From positions 217,421-281,420 of the forward strand of contig NW_006281111.1 in assembly GCF_000203795.2 (NCBI RefSeq): a stretch of DNA of 64,000 bases, in the 5' to 3' direction. Below are positions 1-12,380 of this stretch, one piece after another. The DNA is from Batrachochytrium dendrobatidis JAM81 (taxonomy: Eukaryota > Chytridiomycota > Chytridiomycetes > Rhizophydiales). The number at the start of each line of letters is the position of its first letter. The stretch's first letter is position 1. The position numbers and the translations under genes are program-made. The notes under the pieces were generated by a model that worked only from the letters and a program-made list of their open reading frames with translations, was not told the origin of the DNA and did no database searches.

Positions 1-3000
1 CAAGATTCAGGCTTAACTTCATGTACCCCTATGATCAAAACACCGAAACACCTTCACTCTACCTGCGGAATCATAGCCGAACCAGCTACTATTTATTTTA
101 GTGACTATACACCATACTGTAGATATGACAAGGTGCTCACCATTCGCAATACATCCCACGTTGCCCACAGATTTCGTGTCAGCACGGGTACACCTTATCA
201 TTATTCTCAGTTTTTTAGTTTTAAGCTTACTCATTGTCCATTAGATAACAATGGACTAGTTGCTCCAGGACTATCATGCGAATATACCATTTCATTCACA
301 CCCAACTCGTATGCTGATTTCAGTCAATCATTATGCATCAGTACTGAAATGGGAAACTCGTTTACTGTAGATATGGTGGCAAAGCGCCAGCCACCTGAAC
401 TGACACTTCCAAAAATATTGGACTGTGGTCCATGTAGAGCCGGATTTTTCACGTTGCGTCAATGGGATTTCATTAACAAGGGAGGCCCAGCCAGATTTCA
501 GATCATGAGTCCAGAAGAAGATTTAGATCCATTCGTGGTATTTGACAAAATTGGTGCAGGAAACCACTTGACACCTGAAACCATTCGTGTAGGTCCATTT
601 GAAATATCACCTTCGTATTTCTCACTTGGTTCAGGTGAATCGTCTAAAATCTCTGTCAGTTACTCCCCTTCAGATACGCAAATGATAAATCAAGATCGCA
701 CTTGTTTGAATGCACATGAAAATGTACTGCGTCGAATCGATTCTACTCTTCTTCGCGTAGCGTGCGATAATTGCCAGGTGATTGAACTCCCTCTTTCAGG
801 AATTGCTGAACAGCCACGGGTGGAGATTGTGAGAATCGAACAGTATGCAAACCAAGTTACCACGCATGCCAACCTACCACATAATTCTCAATTCGACTTG
901 ATTCACAATTTTGGCGATCAGAACCCACATGGTATCAGTTCCTTGATCATTGTAGTGCGGAACTTGACGCCCCTGCTTCTATCTTTTAGATGGGCTCAAA
1001 GTGATAACATTCGAAACAAAAGTTTTGAATTGGTAAAACATATTACACCCAGCTCATCCTTTAGTATCAGAAACTCCAAAGGATGGCTAGAACCCAATGC
1101 TGAAACAGCATTTACAATCGAATTTAGTCCTGAAGCGATTCGATCGTTTGATGTCGTAGCTGAACTTATATTGCTTATGGATCCAAACTCCAGGGAAAGC
1201 CATGAAAATATTCCTGGAATGCTGGGTGACATTGACGAACAAAGTCTCCTGACACTAAGATTGCTAGGCAATGGGATTCCATACAATGCCCAACTTGACA
1301 CACATCTGCTTCACATTCCCAAAGTACTTTTAAGTGGAGAGTCGTATAGTACAAAAATTAGATTAACTAATCATAGCGTGTGGAAACTGCCTTTTGAATG
1401 GATGCTGGAAGGCATCGATGAGAAATCAATGAATGTCGAGGTTTCTGAATTGAATGGAACAGTTGAACCTCAAGCTTGTCAATACATCAAAGTTGTATTT
1501 ACCGGCGGATTTCCCAGCACTGTCAATGGCGCGTTGGTGTGTAACACCGCACATGGTATGGGTCCATTACTACGTATATCTTTGAAAGCTATAGTTGAAC
1601 TACCATCAAGATCGCTTGCTTTTGATGTTGATGTAGTGGATTTTGGATTGCTAGCTCTTGGAGAGAAAAAAAGTATGTCAATCCCGTTGGTGAACAGCAC
1701 CTCCATGTCCATGATGTATGATTTTATGGCCATGAAACGTACGGGGAAAAATCAACCTATCGACAGCTACTTAATCTACAAACCGTCAAAAGGAATTATT
1801 TCTCCATATTCTACACAGGTGATTGAGCTGTCCTATATACCCACATGGTATCAAATACTCCAAGGCTTACTAGAGTGTCGTATTCACGCTATATGGATTA
1901 AAGGACAAGAACCTATTTCACCAACCTTGGATGAAATCAACAGTCTTCCCTGTACCGTGGCATCTGCAGTCGAAATTATCTCTACAGTACAGACACCTTG
2001 TATTAAAATTCTTTATCCGCAATTTCAGTTTTCATGTTTCTGTAACGTACCGTTATCTATCCAGTTGGATTTAAAAAACCAGACTATGCTTCCAGCCAAA
2101 TTTGAGCTTCACTCTTTCAGCAACGATATATTTATGGCAACGTTTACTCCGTCAGTGGGAAAATTAGCTGGAGGAGAGTCTATTGAGATTCAAATCAAAA
2201 TTATATTTCATGTGGTTGGATCGTACACTTTACTGAAACTATTTGGAAACGTTGAAGGAATGGTTGAAAACCATGGAGAATTATGTATGAGCATGAATGT
2301 AGATGTCAAACCTCTTAAAGTATCTTTTCAAGTTCCTGAAAACGAGAAAGCAATGAATGCCCGTGCCGTAATGCTACATCCTGAAACAGGAAAACGCCAT
2401 GCAATGCGTTCATCTAATCTAAGATTTGATTTTGGAACCACATGTCCTATTTTTGCCACTCGGGCTCGAACGTTGATCATTCGCAACCATTCAGCAATGG
2501 TGTCGCCATTCAAAATAGGATTTGACAAGTATACCACCATCGCACAAGTGGACACGCTAATTGAAAATTTGGCTGATGCACCACTTGACGATCTACAAGA
2601 AGAAATAGCAAACAAGGAGCCTTTTTTGAATGGACAAGCATCCTCAGCACCACTATTGCTTCGATCCACCAAGGCTCAAAAAATTGGGTTCAGCTCAAAA
2701 TCTGGACAAGGATATATTGACAACATCAAAAAGGTTCGTCAAATAATTCAACGTATGCAAATTCTTTTAGCAGATGGACGCGGTGCAGCATTTCACGCAT
2801 CTCCCAATCAAGGTGTTATTCAACCATGGGGAGAAGTTCAAGTCCGTATTACTTCCTACAACAATTTAGTTGGATTGTATGAAGATTACCTTTGGTGTGA
2901 GATTGGAAATTGGGTTAAACAGCGCATGCCAGTGCGACTTGGTGTTTTTGGCACGCCAGTAAAATTTACTGGCCCACATCTTGTGGCAAAAAAAAGAAAG

Positions 3001-4842
3001 GATGACAAGGAAACGGAGCGTGTTAATTTTGGATCAAGAATCATCAATCCCGGCTGGTGTGGTGGTGACGGTGTGCGTATAGGATTACCAGCATCACATA
3101 AACCAGAAACACCACTTCAGTCCCAAGCCATGCGAGTTAGTTCTTTGTCAAGTGGACTAACCAAAGACCCAAACATGTTGACCGCCTTTACCAAATCTAT
3201 TCTAGTGGAAAATCAATCTCCTCGTGATATTATTTTGAAATGGAAAGTTTATATCCGTCATTCCAATTTACACGAACATTCCAGCGATAACATGGACGCG
3301 CTGGAGGTTGACCATGTTATTACCGATCGGTATCTGGTTCATGATGGTGAAATGGGTATTTTGGAAGTATCACCAAATGTACTAACCATTCCTGCATTTA
3401 AAGCCGCACCACTAACGTGTCTATATCGAAGTGCCATGCTTGGTACGTTTGATGCACTCGTTGTTGCTGATATTGGATATATTGAATCCAATGGATCTGT
3501 TCGTTATGCACCAAGAAGATATGCAAAACATCCATCAAATGGTGATCTTGAGCCAGGAAACAGTATTACAATCCAGCAGTTGGACACGGTTGCAAAATTA
3601 CACATACAAGCCAGATGCATCGAGCCAAAGCTTTCTCTAGACGGTGGTAATCGAATACGTATCAAGCAAACACCTAGGCCTACATCAACGGATGGAGAGC
3701 CGATTACAAGCGACAGCGTCATTGCATTTCTTAAAAATAACTCGGATGCAGTATGTGATTTCACCTTGGAAGCTATCCCCGCCCATCTATTTTCAGTTAC
3801 TGCATCCAATCGTTTCCTCAAGCAAGAGGATCTACCTGATAGATGTAAACCATCTAAAGGTATTCATTCTTGCAAAAACAAAAAATGCAGCGCAGGAGAA
3901 TCCAAAATGTACGAGCTGAAGCAAACTCAGCAGCTGATGATAACTGTCAAATACTTTGGATTGCTTGAAAAACTGTCTGATCTACCTCAGCCCACAAATC
4001 CCATTATACAGGTACAACATTGCAACTTCGTTTTGCCAATTGCAGCAGCTGAAAGTGATGTATCTGTTACTCCTGCATTAAATGATGCTGCTTTGATGGA
4101 TTGTGAAAAAGTTGAGCGTATCGAAACACCGAGTAGTCAATCTCAGCAGGTCACAGCACTCCCAGCTTCAAAGTCGGCAGTATCTTTTAAATTATACGGA
4201 CAAAATAAATCCGTTTTCAAATCAAGCAAATCAGTATCAATCATTGAGCCAGGCGAGGCGCAAGCAACAACATCAAAACCCACCGAGTATGCATTCATAG
4301 ATCACAGTATTGCAACAAGTAACACATTGCAAATTGAACCAGCATCATTTAAAGCAAGACATGGTTCTGAGCAGCTTGATGGATCAAACTTGCCTTTGAT
4401 CCAATGCATAGCACCGCCATCTCCAACTACTCAATCGATTGACACGTCAGATAATCAAACTGTCCAGATACCTTGCGCTGCTGCAGACATTCAGACAGAA
4501 AGATCGGTAGACTCGGCAAACAGTTTGTTTTCTAAAGTTGTTGATCCATTGATAGAGAGCAGAATTGAGTCATACCCGACTGATAACCTGATTCCACTAC
4601 AAGAGTGTTCAATCTTGTATGACACTGAAAATGATTCTACATTGTCCAGTCAGTCAAACCTGATAAAACCGGACGAGTCTTTGGCAGTGTTGAACAAGGC
4701 TTCTTTTATTAATCCAGATACCGCGCTTGATCATTCAGTCATTCAGCGACAATTCCGCATCATTGCAATGGGTGAGATACGCATCACATTTTCCAACAAT
4801 ATGGTACAGAATATTCCAATCGTAGTAGAAAAATCATTTTGA
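1..4842 (+). CDS. DLEC1: DLEC1/CFAP81-like ciliary protein, 5' partial
   Basis: Large protein of repeated ASH/MSP-type beta-sandwich segments, a family tied to motile cilia and flagella. The first Met in the window is at base 31, but the frame stays open to base 1 and the matching point in animal DLEC1 is several hundred residues in, so the N-terminus lies outside. From base 31 it runs 1603 codons without an intron. Recognisable DLEC1 blocks are VAPGLSCEYTISFTP near residue 77, RQPPELTLPKILDCGPC near 119 and GRGAAFHASPNQGV near 915. Roughly residues 1370-1560 are Ser/Thr/Gln-rich and look disordered, followed by a short conserved-looking tail. It converges on NIF3, with about 100 bp between the stop codons. 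Family assignment is from remembered conserved blocks; HYDIN-type paralogues are the main alternative. Confidence 0.85.
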   Translation, partial: QDSGLTSCTPMIKTPKHLHSTCGIIAEPATIYFSDYTPYCRYDKVLTIRNTSHVAHRFRVSTGTPYHYSQFFSFKLTHCPLDNNGLVAPGLSCEYTISFTPNSYADFSQSLCISTEMGNSFTVDMVAKRQPPELTLPKILDCGPCRAGFFTLRQWDFINKGGPARFQIMSPEEDLDPFVVFDKIGAGNHLTPETIRVGPFEISPSYFSLGSGESSKISVSYSPSDTQMINQDRTCLNAHENVLRRIDSTLLRVACDNCQVIELPLSGIAEQPRVEIVRIEQYANQVTTHANLPHNSQFDLIHNFGDQNPHGISSLIIVVRNLTPLLLSFRWAQSDNIRNKSFELVKHITPSSSFSIRNSKGWLEPNAETAFTIEFSPEAIRSFDVVAELILLMDPNSRESHENIPGMLGDIDEQSLLTLRLLGNGIPYNAQLDTHLLHIPKVLLSGESYSTKIRLTNHSVWKLPFEWMLEGIDEKSMNVEVSELNGTVEPQACQYIKVVFTGGFPSTVNGALVCNTAHGMGPLLRISLKAIVELPSRSLAFDVDVVDFGLLALGEKKSMSIPLVNSTSMSMMYDFMAMKRTGKNQPIDSYLIYKPSKGIISPYSTQVIELSYIPTWYQILQGLLECRIHAIWIKGQEPISPTLDEINSLPCTVASAVEIISTVQTPCIKILYPQFQFSCFCNVPLSIQLDLKNQTMLPAKFELHSFSNDIFMATFTPSVGKLAGGESIEIQIKIIFHVVGSYTLLKLFGNVEGMVENHGELCMSMNVDVKPLKVSFQVPENEKAMNARAVMLHPETGKRHAMRSSNLRFDFGTTCPIFATRARTLIIRNHSAMVSPFKIGFDKYTTIAQVDTLIENLADAPLDDLQEEIANKEPFLNGQASSAPLLLRSTKAQKIGFSSKSGQGYIDNIKKVRQIIQRMQILLADGRGAAFHASPNQGVIQPWGEVQVRITSYNNLVGLYEDYLWCEIGNWVKQRMPVRLGVFGTPVKFTGPHLVAKKRKDDKETERVNFGSRIINPGWCGGDGVRIGLPASHKPETPLQSQAMRVSSLSSGLTKDPNMLTAFTKSILVENQSPRDIILKWKVYIRHSNLHEHSSDNMDALEVDHVITDRYLVHDGEMGILEVSPNVLTIPAFKAAPLTCLYRSAMLGTFDALVVADIGYIESNGSVRYAPRRYAKHPSNGDLEPGNSITIQQLDTVAKLHIQARCIEPKLSLDGGNRIRIKQTPRPTSTDGEPITSDSVIAFLKNNSDAVCDFTLEAIPAHLFSVTASNRFLKQEDLPDRCKPSKGIHSCKNKKCSAGESKMYELKQTQQLMITVKYFGLLEKLSDLPQPTNPIIQVQHCNFVLPIAAAESDVSVTPALNDAALMDCEKVERIETPSSQSQQVTALPASKSAVSFKLYGQNKSVFKSSKSVSIIEPGEAQATTSKPTEYAFIDHSIATSNTLQIEPASFKARHGSEQLDGSNLPLIQCIAPPSPTTQSIDTSDNQTVQIPCAAADIQTERSVDSANSLFSKVVDPLIESRIESYPTDNLIPLQECSILYDTENDSTLSSQSNLIKPDESLAVLNKASFINPDTALDHSVIQRQFRIIAMGEIRITFSNNMVQNIPIVVEKSF

Positions 4843-4945
4843 AAAATGGAGTTTAATCCAGGTATTTTAATAAAGTATATGCCAACAAAATTGGTCATAC
4901 TATCAAAAACACAATCCACATAAAGATATGGAATAGTAAAACAAC

Positions 4946-6156
4946 CTAGACAATTACAAAAGGATCTTGATCACATTTGCTGACAGTTACATCAATATGA
5001 ACATCTGCCTCGACATCTAAACCAAGATCTACTTTTAGCAAAGAAAGTAGTCTGGCTTGCAGCACTTGTGATAGATATCCACGTTCTAAAAACATGTGAG
5101 TTGGTTTGTTGCAAATATCTATATTCACAAGAGATCGCTTACCTGTATTTGTATGCTCGCAAAGAATGACATTTATGCCCTTGGACACACCTCCCAAAAC
5201 CTCATGGTGCGACATTTCACCTAAAACAGAATCATGTAGTTATTGAGTAAAGTTGTATAAAAGGAATCTATGATTTGCAAAGTGCATTACCTGTAAAATA
5301 CACATCGGCTGTAACACCATCTAGCACCGAGAATCCTGTTGGTTATTCAACCCAACATGGACATTACAAGCGACATTAGTCAATTCAATAAAAACCAATC
5401 TAGTATATGGATCAGCGTGCAAAATATTCATACCCGATCCAGCACAGATTGCAATAGTAGAAACAAGCTTTGTATCGGTACGGTAGTCAGCAGCACGAGC
5501 CAGACGAAGATGGTTCAGGTTAAGATGGGACTTGACTCTGCGAACAACTTCATCGAGAGAGACTGGAGTATCTAGAGTATGTAGCCGACCAACACCGCAC
5601 CCATCCTGACCTGGAGGAGGATTCACATTGACCGAGATGGGAACAGTCCGACCTTTACCAAGACCACGCGAGAGCCAGTCGTTGATTCCACCAACACAAC
5701 TATCCAGAGCCGTATGCGGAGAATAGATTGATATTCCTGTCGCAGCACATTTCAATGCAATACTCTGTCTGTCATCATTCAAACACAGTCGCTTAAACGG
5801 CTTGAAGAGTGCAGGATGGTATGCAACAATCACACCCACTGCAGGGTCTTGAATTGCTTCTTCAAGCACCTCCTAGTTTGATAATTCACCAGACAACAGT
5901 GAGTAGATCTGTGCAACCCAGCGAGTCATCAACACAACATGAGTACCTGAGTAAGATCGATGGTTAAAAAAACCTTGCTGGCATTGGGTCGAGGAAATGG
6001 AGCCTCTAGCAACAGCCCTGTATTATCCCATGCAGCTTCGGATAAACTCAGAGGTGCAATCTTTTCCATAGATCGCATAACCCTCTGAAGCAATGATGGT
6101 GTTCTCTTCATCATTGTGGTTTCTCGATGTTTTGATGCGAAAAATCGAAACCTCAA
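4946..6156 (-). CDS. NIF3: NIF3/DUF34 family metal-binding protein
   Basis: Homologue of yeast NIF3 / human NIF3L1, a widespread dinuclear-metal hydrolase-like family of uncertain substrate. Four exons fit in phase: 6156-5947, 5872-5434, 5335-5291 and 5220-4946, giving 322 residues. Family landmarks are AWDNTGLLLE near the N-terminus, AYHPALFKPFKR (metal-ligand His region), CAGSGFSVLDGV bridging exons 2 and 3, TGEMSHHE bridging exons 3 and 4, and CEHTNTGKR near the C-terminus. The third exon is only 45 nt, and reading the ORF through it unspliced gives a stop, so the splice is needed. The first 15 residues are Arg/Lys/Phe-rich and could be a mitochondrial presequence, or translation may start at the later Met pair. 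It is divergent from PRMT1. Confidence 0.93.
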
Positions 6157-6358
6157 AATTGACGGATGCTCGCCATACAGTCTGGCATGATCAACACCTG
6201 GAACGACGACACTTGCTCATCTCATACTTCTTCCTGCCGTGCCTTTCCTCAATCCATCCTAATCCAGCCTACTATCAATGGTTCTTCACGTGACTGGTTT
6301 CATTATGCAATTTGAAACTAAAATTCCTTTTTTTTGATAATTTTCTTTTAACTACACA
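6157..6358. promoter_or_regulatory. Shared NIF3/PRMT1 divergent promoter with TCACGTGA
   Basis: A 202-bp gap separates two divergently transcribed starts. It contains a perfect palindromic E-box TCACGTGA at 6286-6293, about 65 bp upstream of the PRMT1 start codon. The same 8-mer occurs in other intergenic regions of this window. In fungi this sequence is bound by Cbf1/USF-type bHLH factors; binding here is inference. Confidence 0.5.
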
Positions 6359-7774
<1,416 letters not shown>

Positions 7775-7827
7775 TTATAATCATATCTATAAACCTCAAG
7801 TTTCTTTACCTAAATTTCCTTTAACAT

Positions 7828-8184
7828 CACAGCCGTACTCACGTAAAATAGAACACTTGTATTTATCTTGCAACGACTGCCTCTATTTTGCTCTGGAATA
7901 AAAATGGTTAAATATTCGTTATACTTTGCTATTAGAAATAGACACTCAACTTTTTAAAGCACACATCATCATATTTACAAAGTGTGATTATACAAACTGA
8001 TCACTTTTGGCACAATCATTAAACTCATTCATTGTAATTCAGATATTAAACTTGATGCCATCAATTCAACTCGGATACGTTTTGGTTCAAGAAAAACTCA
8101 CATTTTTAGTGAAGTTTGCACATCAATTTTGTAAAACATCAAAATTGTTCGTGTATTTTTGCACTTTGCGTGAATACGGCTGTA
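7828..8184. mobile_element. MITE-like element, copy 1
   Basis: Non-coding element of about 355 bp with imperfect terminal inverted repeats: left AGCCGTACTCACG (7831-7843) and right CGTGAATACGGCT (8169-8181), 12 of 13 matching when one is reversed. Just inside the left end is AATAGAACACTTGTATTTATCTTG-like sequence shared with the copies near 32.0, 42.7, 45.7 and 58.4 kb. It encodes no transposase. It fills most of the gap between PRMT1 and BAP31, its right end lying only about 25 bp before the BAP31 start codon, so it probably supplies the BAP31 core promoter or 5' UTR. Confidence 0.7.
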
Positions 8185-8207
8185 AAACCAAGTCTTCAAT
8201 TCTAGTC

Positions 8208-9420
8208 ATGACACTGTATTATCAGATTGTGTTTGCCATGTTGGTATATGAGGTATGGGATCAACTGATAAAGTACTTTAGTATGTTCCGAGTGACTAAT
8301 ATGACCTATTTTAAGATGGCTCTCTTTCTACTGCTATTAGGTACATTAGTCTGAATTCCGACTGTTGATGGAACTCTTGTTGGGTATGCCAGCAACTGAT
8401 CAATGCATTGAGACCATTCTTTTCTTATGTAGCACCTTTTCCTACTACCTGGCGTCGAAGTATGCTGGTCAGTTGTTTTGTTGTAAATCTTGAGTAATAT
8501 CTTCACCCTGGCAATGTGGTCTCAACCTCGACATGCTGGATGCGTGGTTACTTACCAAACCATTGATGTTGAATAGAAATGGGTGTCTAATAGCAAGATC
8601 GTTGTTAAAATATCATATGTAATGCGAATCATGTTTGTGTAAGTTACTGCTTTGTGGTTCTGATTGATCTTTTTGTTGATTGCTAATCTGCTATTGATGT
8701 AGCTTTGTCGTTGTTCTCTTTGTCGGTAGGCCATGATCTTCCAGTCATTTGAATCTTGTCACTATTTGTTGAATCTACATGTACTTGATTTTTAAAACAT
8801 GTCGCCTCTGGATGTAGATAGTTTAAACAATGTAATGAAGAAACATGAACATGATGAGCATGGTCATTCGCATGCAGATGCTCACACTGAATCCATGGTC
8901 AGAGCAAAGATGTTTTATGCCCAACGCAATCTTTACTTGACTGGATCAGTCGTGTTTCTGTCCCTCGTGCTCAACAGATTCTTTGCAATGGTTTTCGAGC
9001 TCATGAAAAACGAAGAAAAGTCCGAGGTGAGTTCAATGTCGTTTGAGTAGATGCAGCTTACTATAAATTATTCACTTGTTTTTTGGATTCAAGGTTTTAA
9101 AATCGCAAGCTACCAAGACTTCTAAAGAATACCTGGTAAATTTCGCTTCACATTCATCGAAATTCGAGAATATTATTAGCACAACTAACGTCTGTCAATT
9201 ACAACTGCAATAGAAACTGCTTGATGGCGATCACGACAAGGAAGAAGAAATAAAGCGTCTCAAGGAATTGGTTGAGGATGCAAAAACTAAACTCAAGGAT
9301 CTGGAGGTTGTCAAAAAGCAAGCAGCACAAACAGCTGATGAGTACATGCGACTCACAGATCGTTATGTAGAACTTGAGAAAAAGTTTGAAAACAACTCCG
9401 AGTTCAAAAAATCAAAATGA
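8208..9420 (+). CDS. BAP31/Yet-family ER membrane protein, 8 exons
   Basis: Integral ER protein of the BAP31 family (yeast Yet1/Yet3), involved in ER export and quality control of membrane proteins. Exons: 8208-8252, 8316-8340, 8433-8467, 8577-8638, 8703-8725, 8818-9026, 9094-9135, 9214-9420; 215 residues, all phases consistent. Three membrane spans lie in the N-terminal half: residues about 1-25 (MTLYYQIVFAML), about 43-65 and about 100-120 (LTGSVVFLSLVLNRFF). A charged coiled coil follows, and the C-terminus is FKKSK, a KKxx ER-retrieval signal. The Met at 8799 that opens a simple ORF is not the start: the frame continues from upstream exons into FVDSLNNV. A His-rich stretch (HEHDEHGHSHADAH) between spans 2 and 3 is unusual. 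Confidence 0.9.
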
Positions 9421-9448
9421 ATTATCAGTCCTTGTTATTGATTCAATC

Positions 9449-10575
9449 TTATTTCTTGGCTGCAGCAGGCTTTTCGCCCTTTCCATCATCACCACCACTA
9501 CTAGATAGTGTCAAAACAAGCATAATCGGAATAATATAGTACCTAGAGAATTAGGGTGTACATGGTGTCAGTATGTTAAATGGACATTCAATTCAAAACA
9601 TAAGCACTTGCCAGTATTTCTGGATAAACGACTGCTCAGGAACAGGCTCTTGCCCATCTACTGTTTCCTTGAGTTTTTCAAGTATGGGTCTAGAACAACA
9701 ATGTTACATTCGTCAATCATTTAACCAGTCTAGTACAACTACATCAGATCCGCCATTTTAAAAAGCATATTTACCTTGGTGCGTCGGCAAGACGACCAAC
9801 AGCCACAACAGTTTTAAAGTGCAGCGTTTTACCAAACTATTTGCATGAACAGGTTATAATTATAGGTGAGAAACAGGTACAACATCTTAAAGGAATGCTA
9901 ATCGGTCAATGTGATCTCACATCAATATCTGGCAAGCACTCGTTTGCATTTACAAGGTAATCCAAGTGAAACGGTTTCCCTAAAAATAAAATTGATATTA
10001 TGATCCTATGTATGAGAAAAATACAAAGTAGGGCAGGATCTAGACCAAGTTCATACCATGGCTATCTACATGAACAGTAATCATCTCGTGGAATCGCGAG
10101 GTTTGGAGCATGCACTGTTTAAATGGCATGTTAGCTGCAAATACAAAACATGACAATTCACATGCTCGATCTAGACTAAACTCTTGGTGGAAAAGCATAC
10201 CAATGGGACCGATGCCTTGAGTATCTTTTGATTGGAAGCATCACCAATTTGGATCTCGTACCGAGAGCCTTTAGGTTTAACAGCAGTAACAGCACTATCA
10301 ACGGCAGTAGATGACTCCATACGGTTTGAACTGCGTTTAGGAGAATAGGGATCCAACACAAGGTCACCTCTTCTCACTGGCTTACTACCATCAATGCTGT
10401 AGAAAACCTGCAGCTTTATTGCAGTGGATGGCGCAGTTTCCGTATTGCTTGAATAAATGGTGCTTTCATAATCAATGGCCGAATCAAAACTCTCCTGTTT
10501 CCCTTTAATACCATCTTCAGCGACAACAATCCCTACAAGATACAGGCTCAACAGGGCACAGATATATGGTTGCAT
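9449..10575 (-). CDS. EMC10: ER membrane complex subunit 10 (EMC10)
   Basis: Lumenal subunit of the EMC insertase, which inserts tail-anchored and multipass proteins into the ER membrane. Six exons: 10575-10201, 10114-10057, 9979-9921, 9836-9775, 9689-9612, 9542-9449; 241 residues. A signal peptide begins at MQPYICALLSLYL, so I prefer the Met at 10575 over the upstream one at 10626. Family landmarks are LQVFYSIDGS, RYEIQIGD, VPLCMLQTSRF and a C-terminal span KYWYYIIPIMLVLTL followed by a short polar tail. Intron 5 (9611-9543) starts with GCAAGT, a GC-AG intron that is needed to keep the frame. It is divergent from the metaxin gene across about 195 bp. Confidence 0.92.
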
Positions 10576-10622
10576 TGTTTTGGACAAAAACAGACTTGAA
10601 TGCGAGTCAAAATGTGAATATG

Positions 10623-10647
10623 TCACGTGAATTTGACTGTCACGTGA
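10623..10647. promoter_or_regulatory. Paired TCACGTGA palindromes in EMC10/metaxin promoter
   Basis: Two perfect TCACGTGA sites at 10623-10630 and 10640-10647, start to start 17 bp apart, in the 195-bp gap between divergent starts. The spacing would place them on nearly the same face at about 1.6 helical turns. A bHLH regulator is inferred from the motif only. Confidence 0.5.
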
Positions 10648-10770
10648 GTTTATTTTTCATTTGTCGTTCTCGTTAAAAACTGCATTTGATCGAGTCTAAT
10701 GGATCGTCTAGCATTGGTTCTCAGGCTTATACACTATCCAAAATCATCCAAACCGACTTAACCAAAATAA

Positions 10771-12109
10771 ATGGACAGCATTCAATCTGTATTGGGTTTA
10801 AATAATCTACCAGAGTTTCCCCTGATCACTTTTCCACCTGTGTTTGAACCTACCGAGCACCCAACGGTTGCTGTTTTGTATGTGCTTCCAGCATCCAAAG
10901 AGCATTTTACATCTCAGGACTATCAGTGTCTAAAATATCAAGTATGTATATTATTGACAGTCTTGATGTGATTTTTATTCTGGAAACTGCTGCTGAGTCT
11001 GTCGTTGGTTTGTGTGTGGCTTTTATCGATCAATCTGTATTTTAGACATATCTCAAGTTTGCAAAGTATCCTCATACGATTAAAGAACATACCGAGCATA
11101 GTTTTTCTCCATCAGGTGCGTTTGGTTACGCGATAGATCTGATCATTTATCTCGTCTAAATTTATTTACGCAACATTAACTCGAACTCATGAATGTTGAT
11201 ACAATAGGTAAACTTCCTGCACTTCTCACTAGCAGCGGTCGTTTGCTAAGCGGTTGTGAAATTATTTCCGAAGTTAAATCAAAGGTACTCAAATCCATTG
11301 TTTTTATATCCATCATCATTTAAGCTACTGCGTATTAAACAGCGATATTACACTTGTAGAACGGTCTAGAATCAAATGCTTCAGCAGAGGACAAGGCAAA
11401 AATGGATGCCTTTGATTCATTGATTGAATCCCATTTGAGCTTTGGTTTAGTAAGTCGATTCACTGTTTTAGTCGTGGTACTTTTTATATTAAAAACGTCA
11501 ATTTTTGTCAACTTGAACTGAATAATGTATTAAATAGGATTATGAGCTTTGGTACGAATCAAGTCATTTTGAAAACATCATTGCACCAATCATAGGTGCG
11601 TATTATCCATGGCCACTCAACTTTATCTTGCCTCGCATTCAACGATCACAAAAAATTGCATGGATGCTAAGCAGAAAACCAGTATTAAAAGCAGAAGAGG
11701 TGGGTTGTTTTTGTTGGGTTTATCAACCATCCTGTTTTAACATGACTGATGTTTAAACCATTTTAATCCGCATTGCTCCTAATTAGATTTATGGGGAGAC
11801 TAACCAAGCGCTTGGAAACCTTGAATTGGTTCTTGAAAATGGACCGTATCTGTTCGGAGCCACGTAAGTAGCGTATTATCTCCTGCAAAAATGGATAGAT
11901 TCAACTTAAATACTATCAAGCATTGATCCTGACAATGTTGTTTGTTTCTCGAATATAGCCCAACCTTGGTCGATGCCTCCTTGTTTGCCTATCTGCATAT
12001 AGTCATGACAATGCTGAAACACTCATCCATGGAAAGCCAACTCACAAAGTATGTGCTGGATCGCAAGAACCTTGTCAAGTATTTACACCAAATCCGGAAC
12101 GAATGGTAA
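10771..12109 (+). CDS. Metaxin-like mitochondrial outer membrane protein (MTX1/Sam37 type)
   Basis: Metaxins belong to the sorting and assembly machinery for beta-barrel proteins. Exons: 10771-10941, 11046-11115, 11208-11284, 11360-11449, 11538-11699, 11787-11863, 11959-12109; 265 residues. The GST-like fold shows as a thioredoxin-like N-terminal half (SPSGKLPALL, LLSGCEIISEV) and a helical half with YYPWPLNFILPRIQR, matching the metaxin WY..PLNFFLP block, then GPYLFGATPTLVDASLFAYL. The last exon may instead splice at 12105 to a small exon at 12205-12235, changing the end from NEW to NEWYGSYNENSL. No C-terminal membrane anchor is obvious in either form, which is unlike animal MTX1. It converges on RFT1. 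Confidence 0.85.
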
Positions 12110-12380
12110 CAATCATTTTATAACCTTTTCAGTATATGCAAATCAAAATTTCAAGAAATCAGCCAAGAGCTGTGGCTGACATTGTAAACTCCTTTGTAAA
12201 CCAGGTATGGAAGCTACAACGAAAATTCCCTCTAGCAAGTCATTTTTCTTAATCGTGCTATTAAATGATTTTTTTCGCACATATATCTGGTTGAACAGAC
12301 ATGTTTACAACTCATGTCAGTTTGAGTCTCGTGAAAAATTATATAAATGAAGACGAGTTTTATAAACTTCAAATCGTCAC

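Noticed and set aside
8799..9050. ATG at 8799 as the BAP31 start
   Set aside because: It lies in an intron; splicing at 8817 joins FVDSLNNV to upstream membrane spans in frame.
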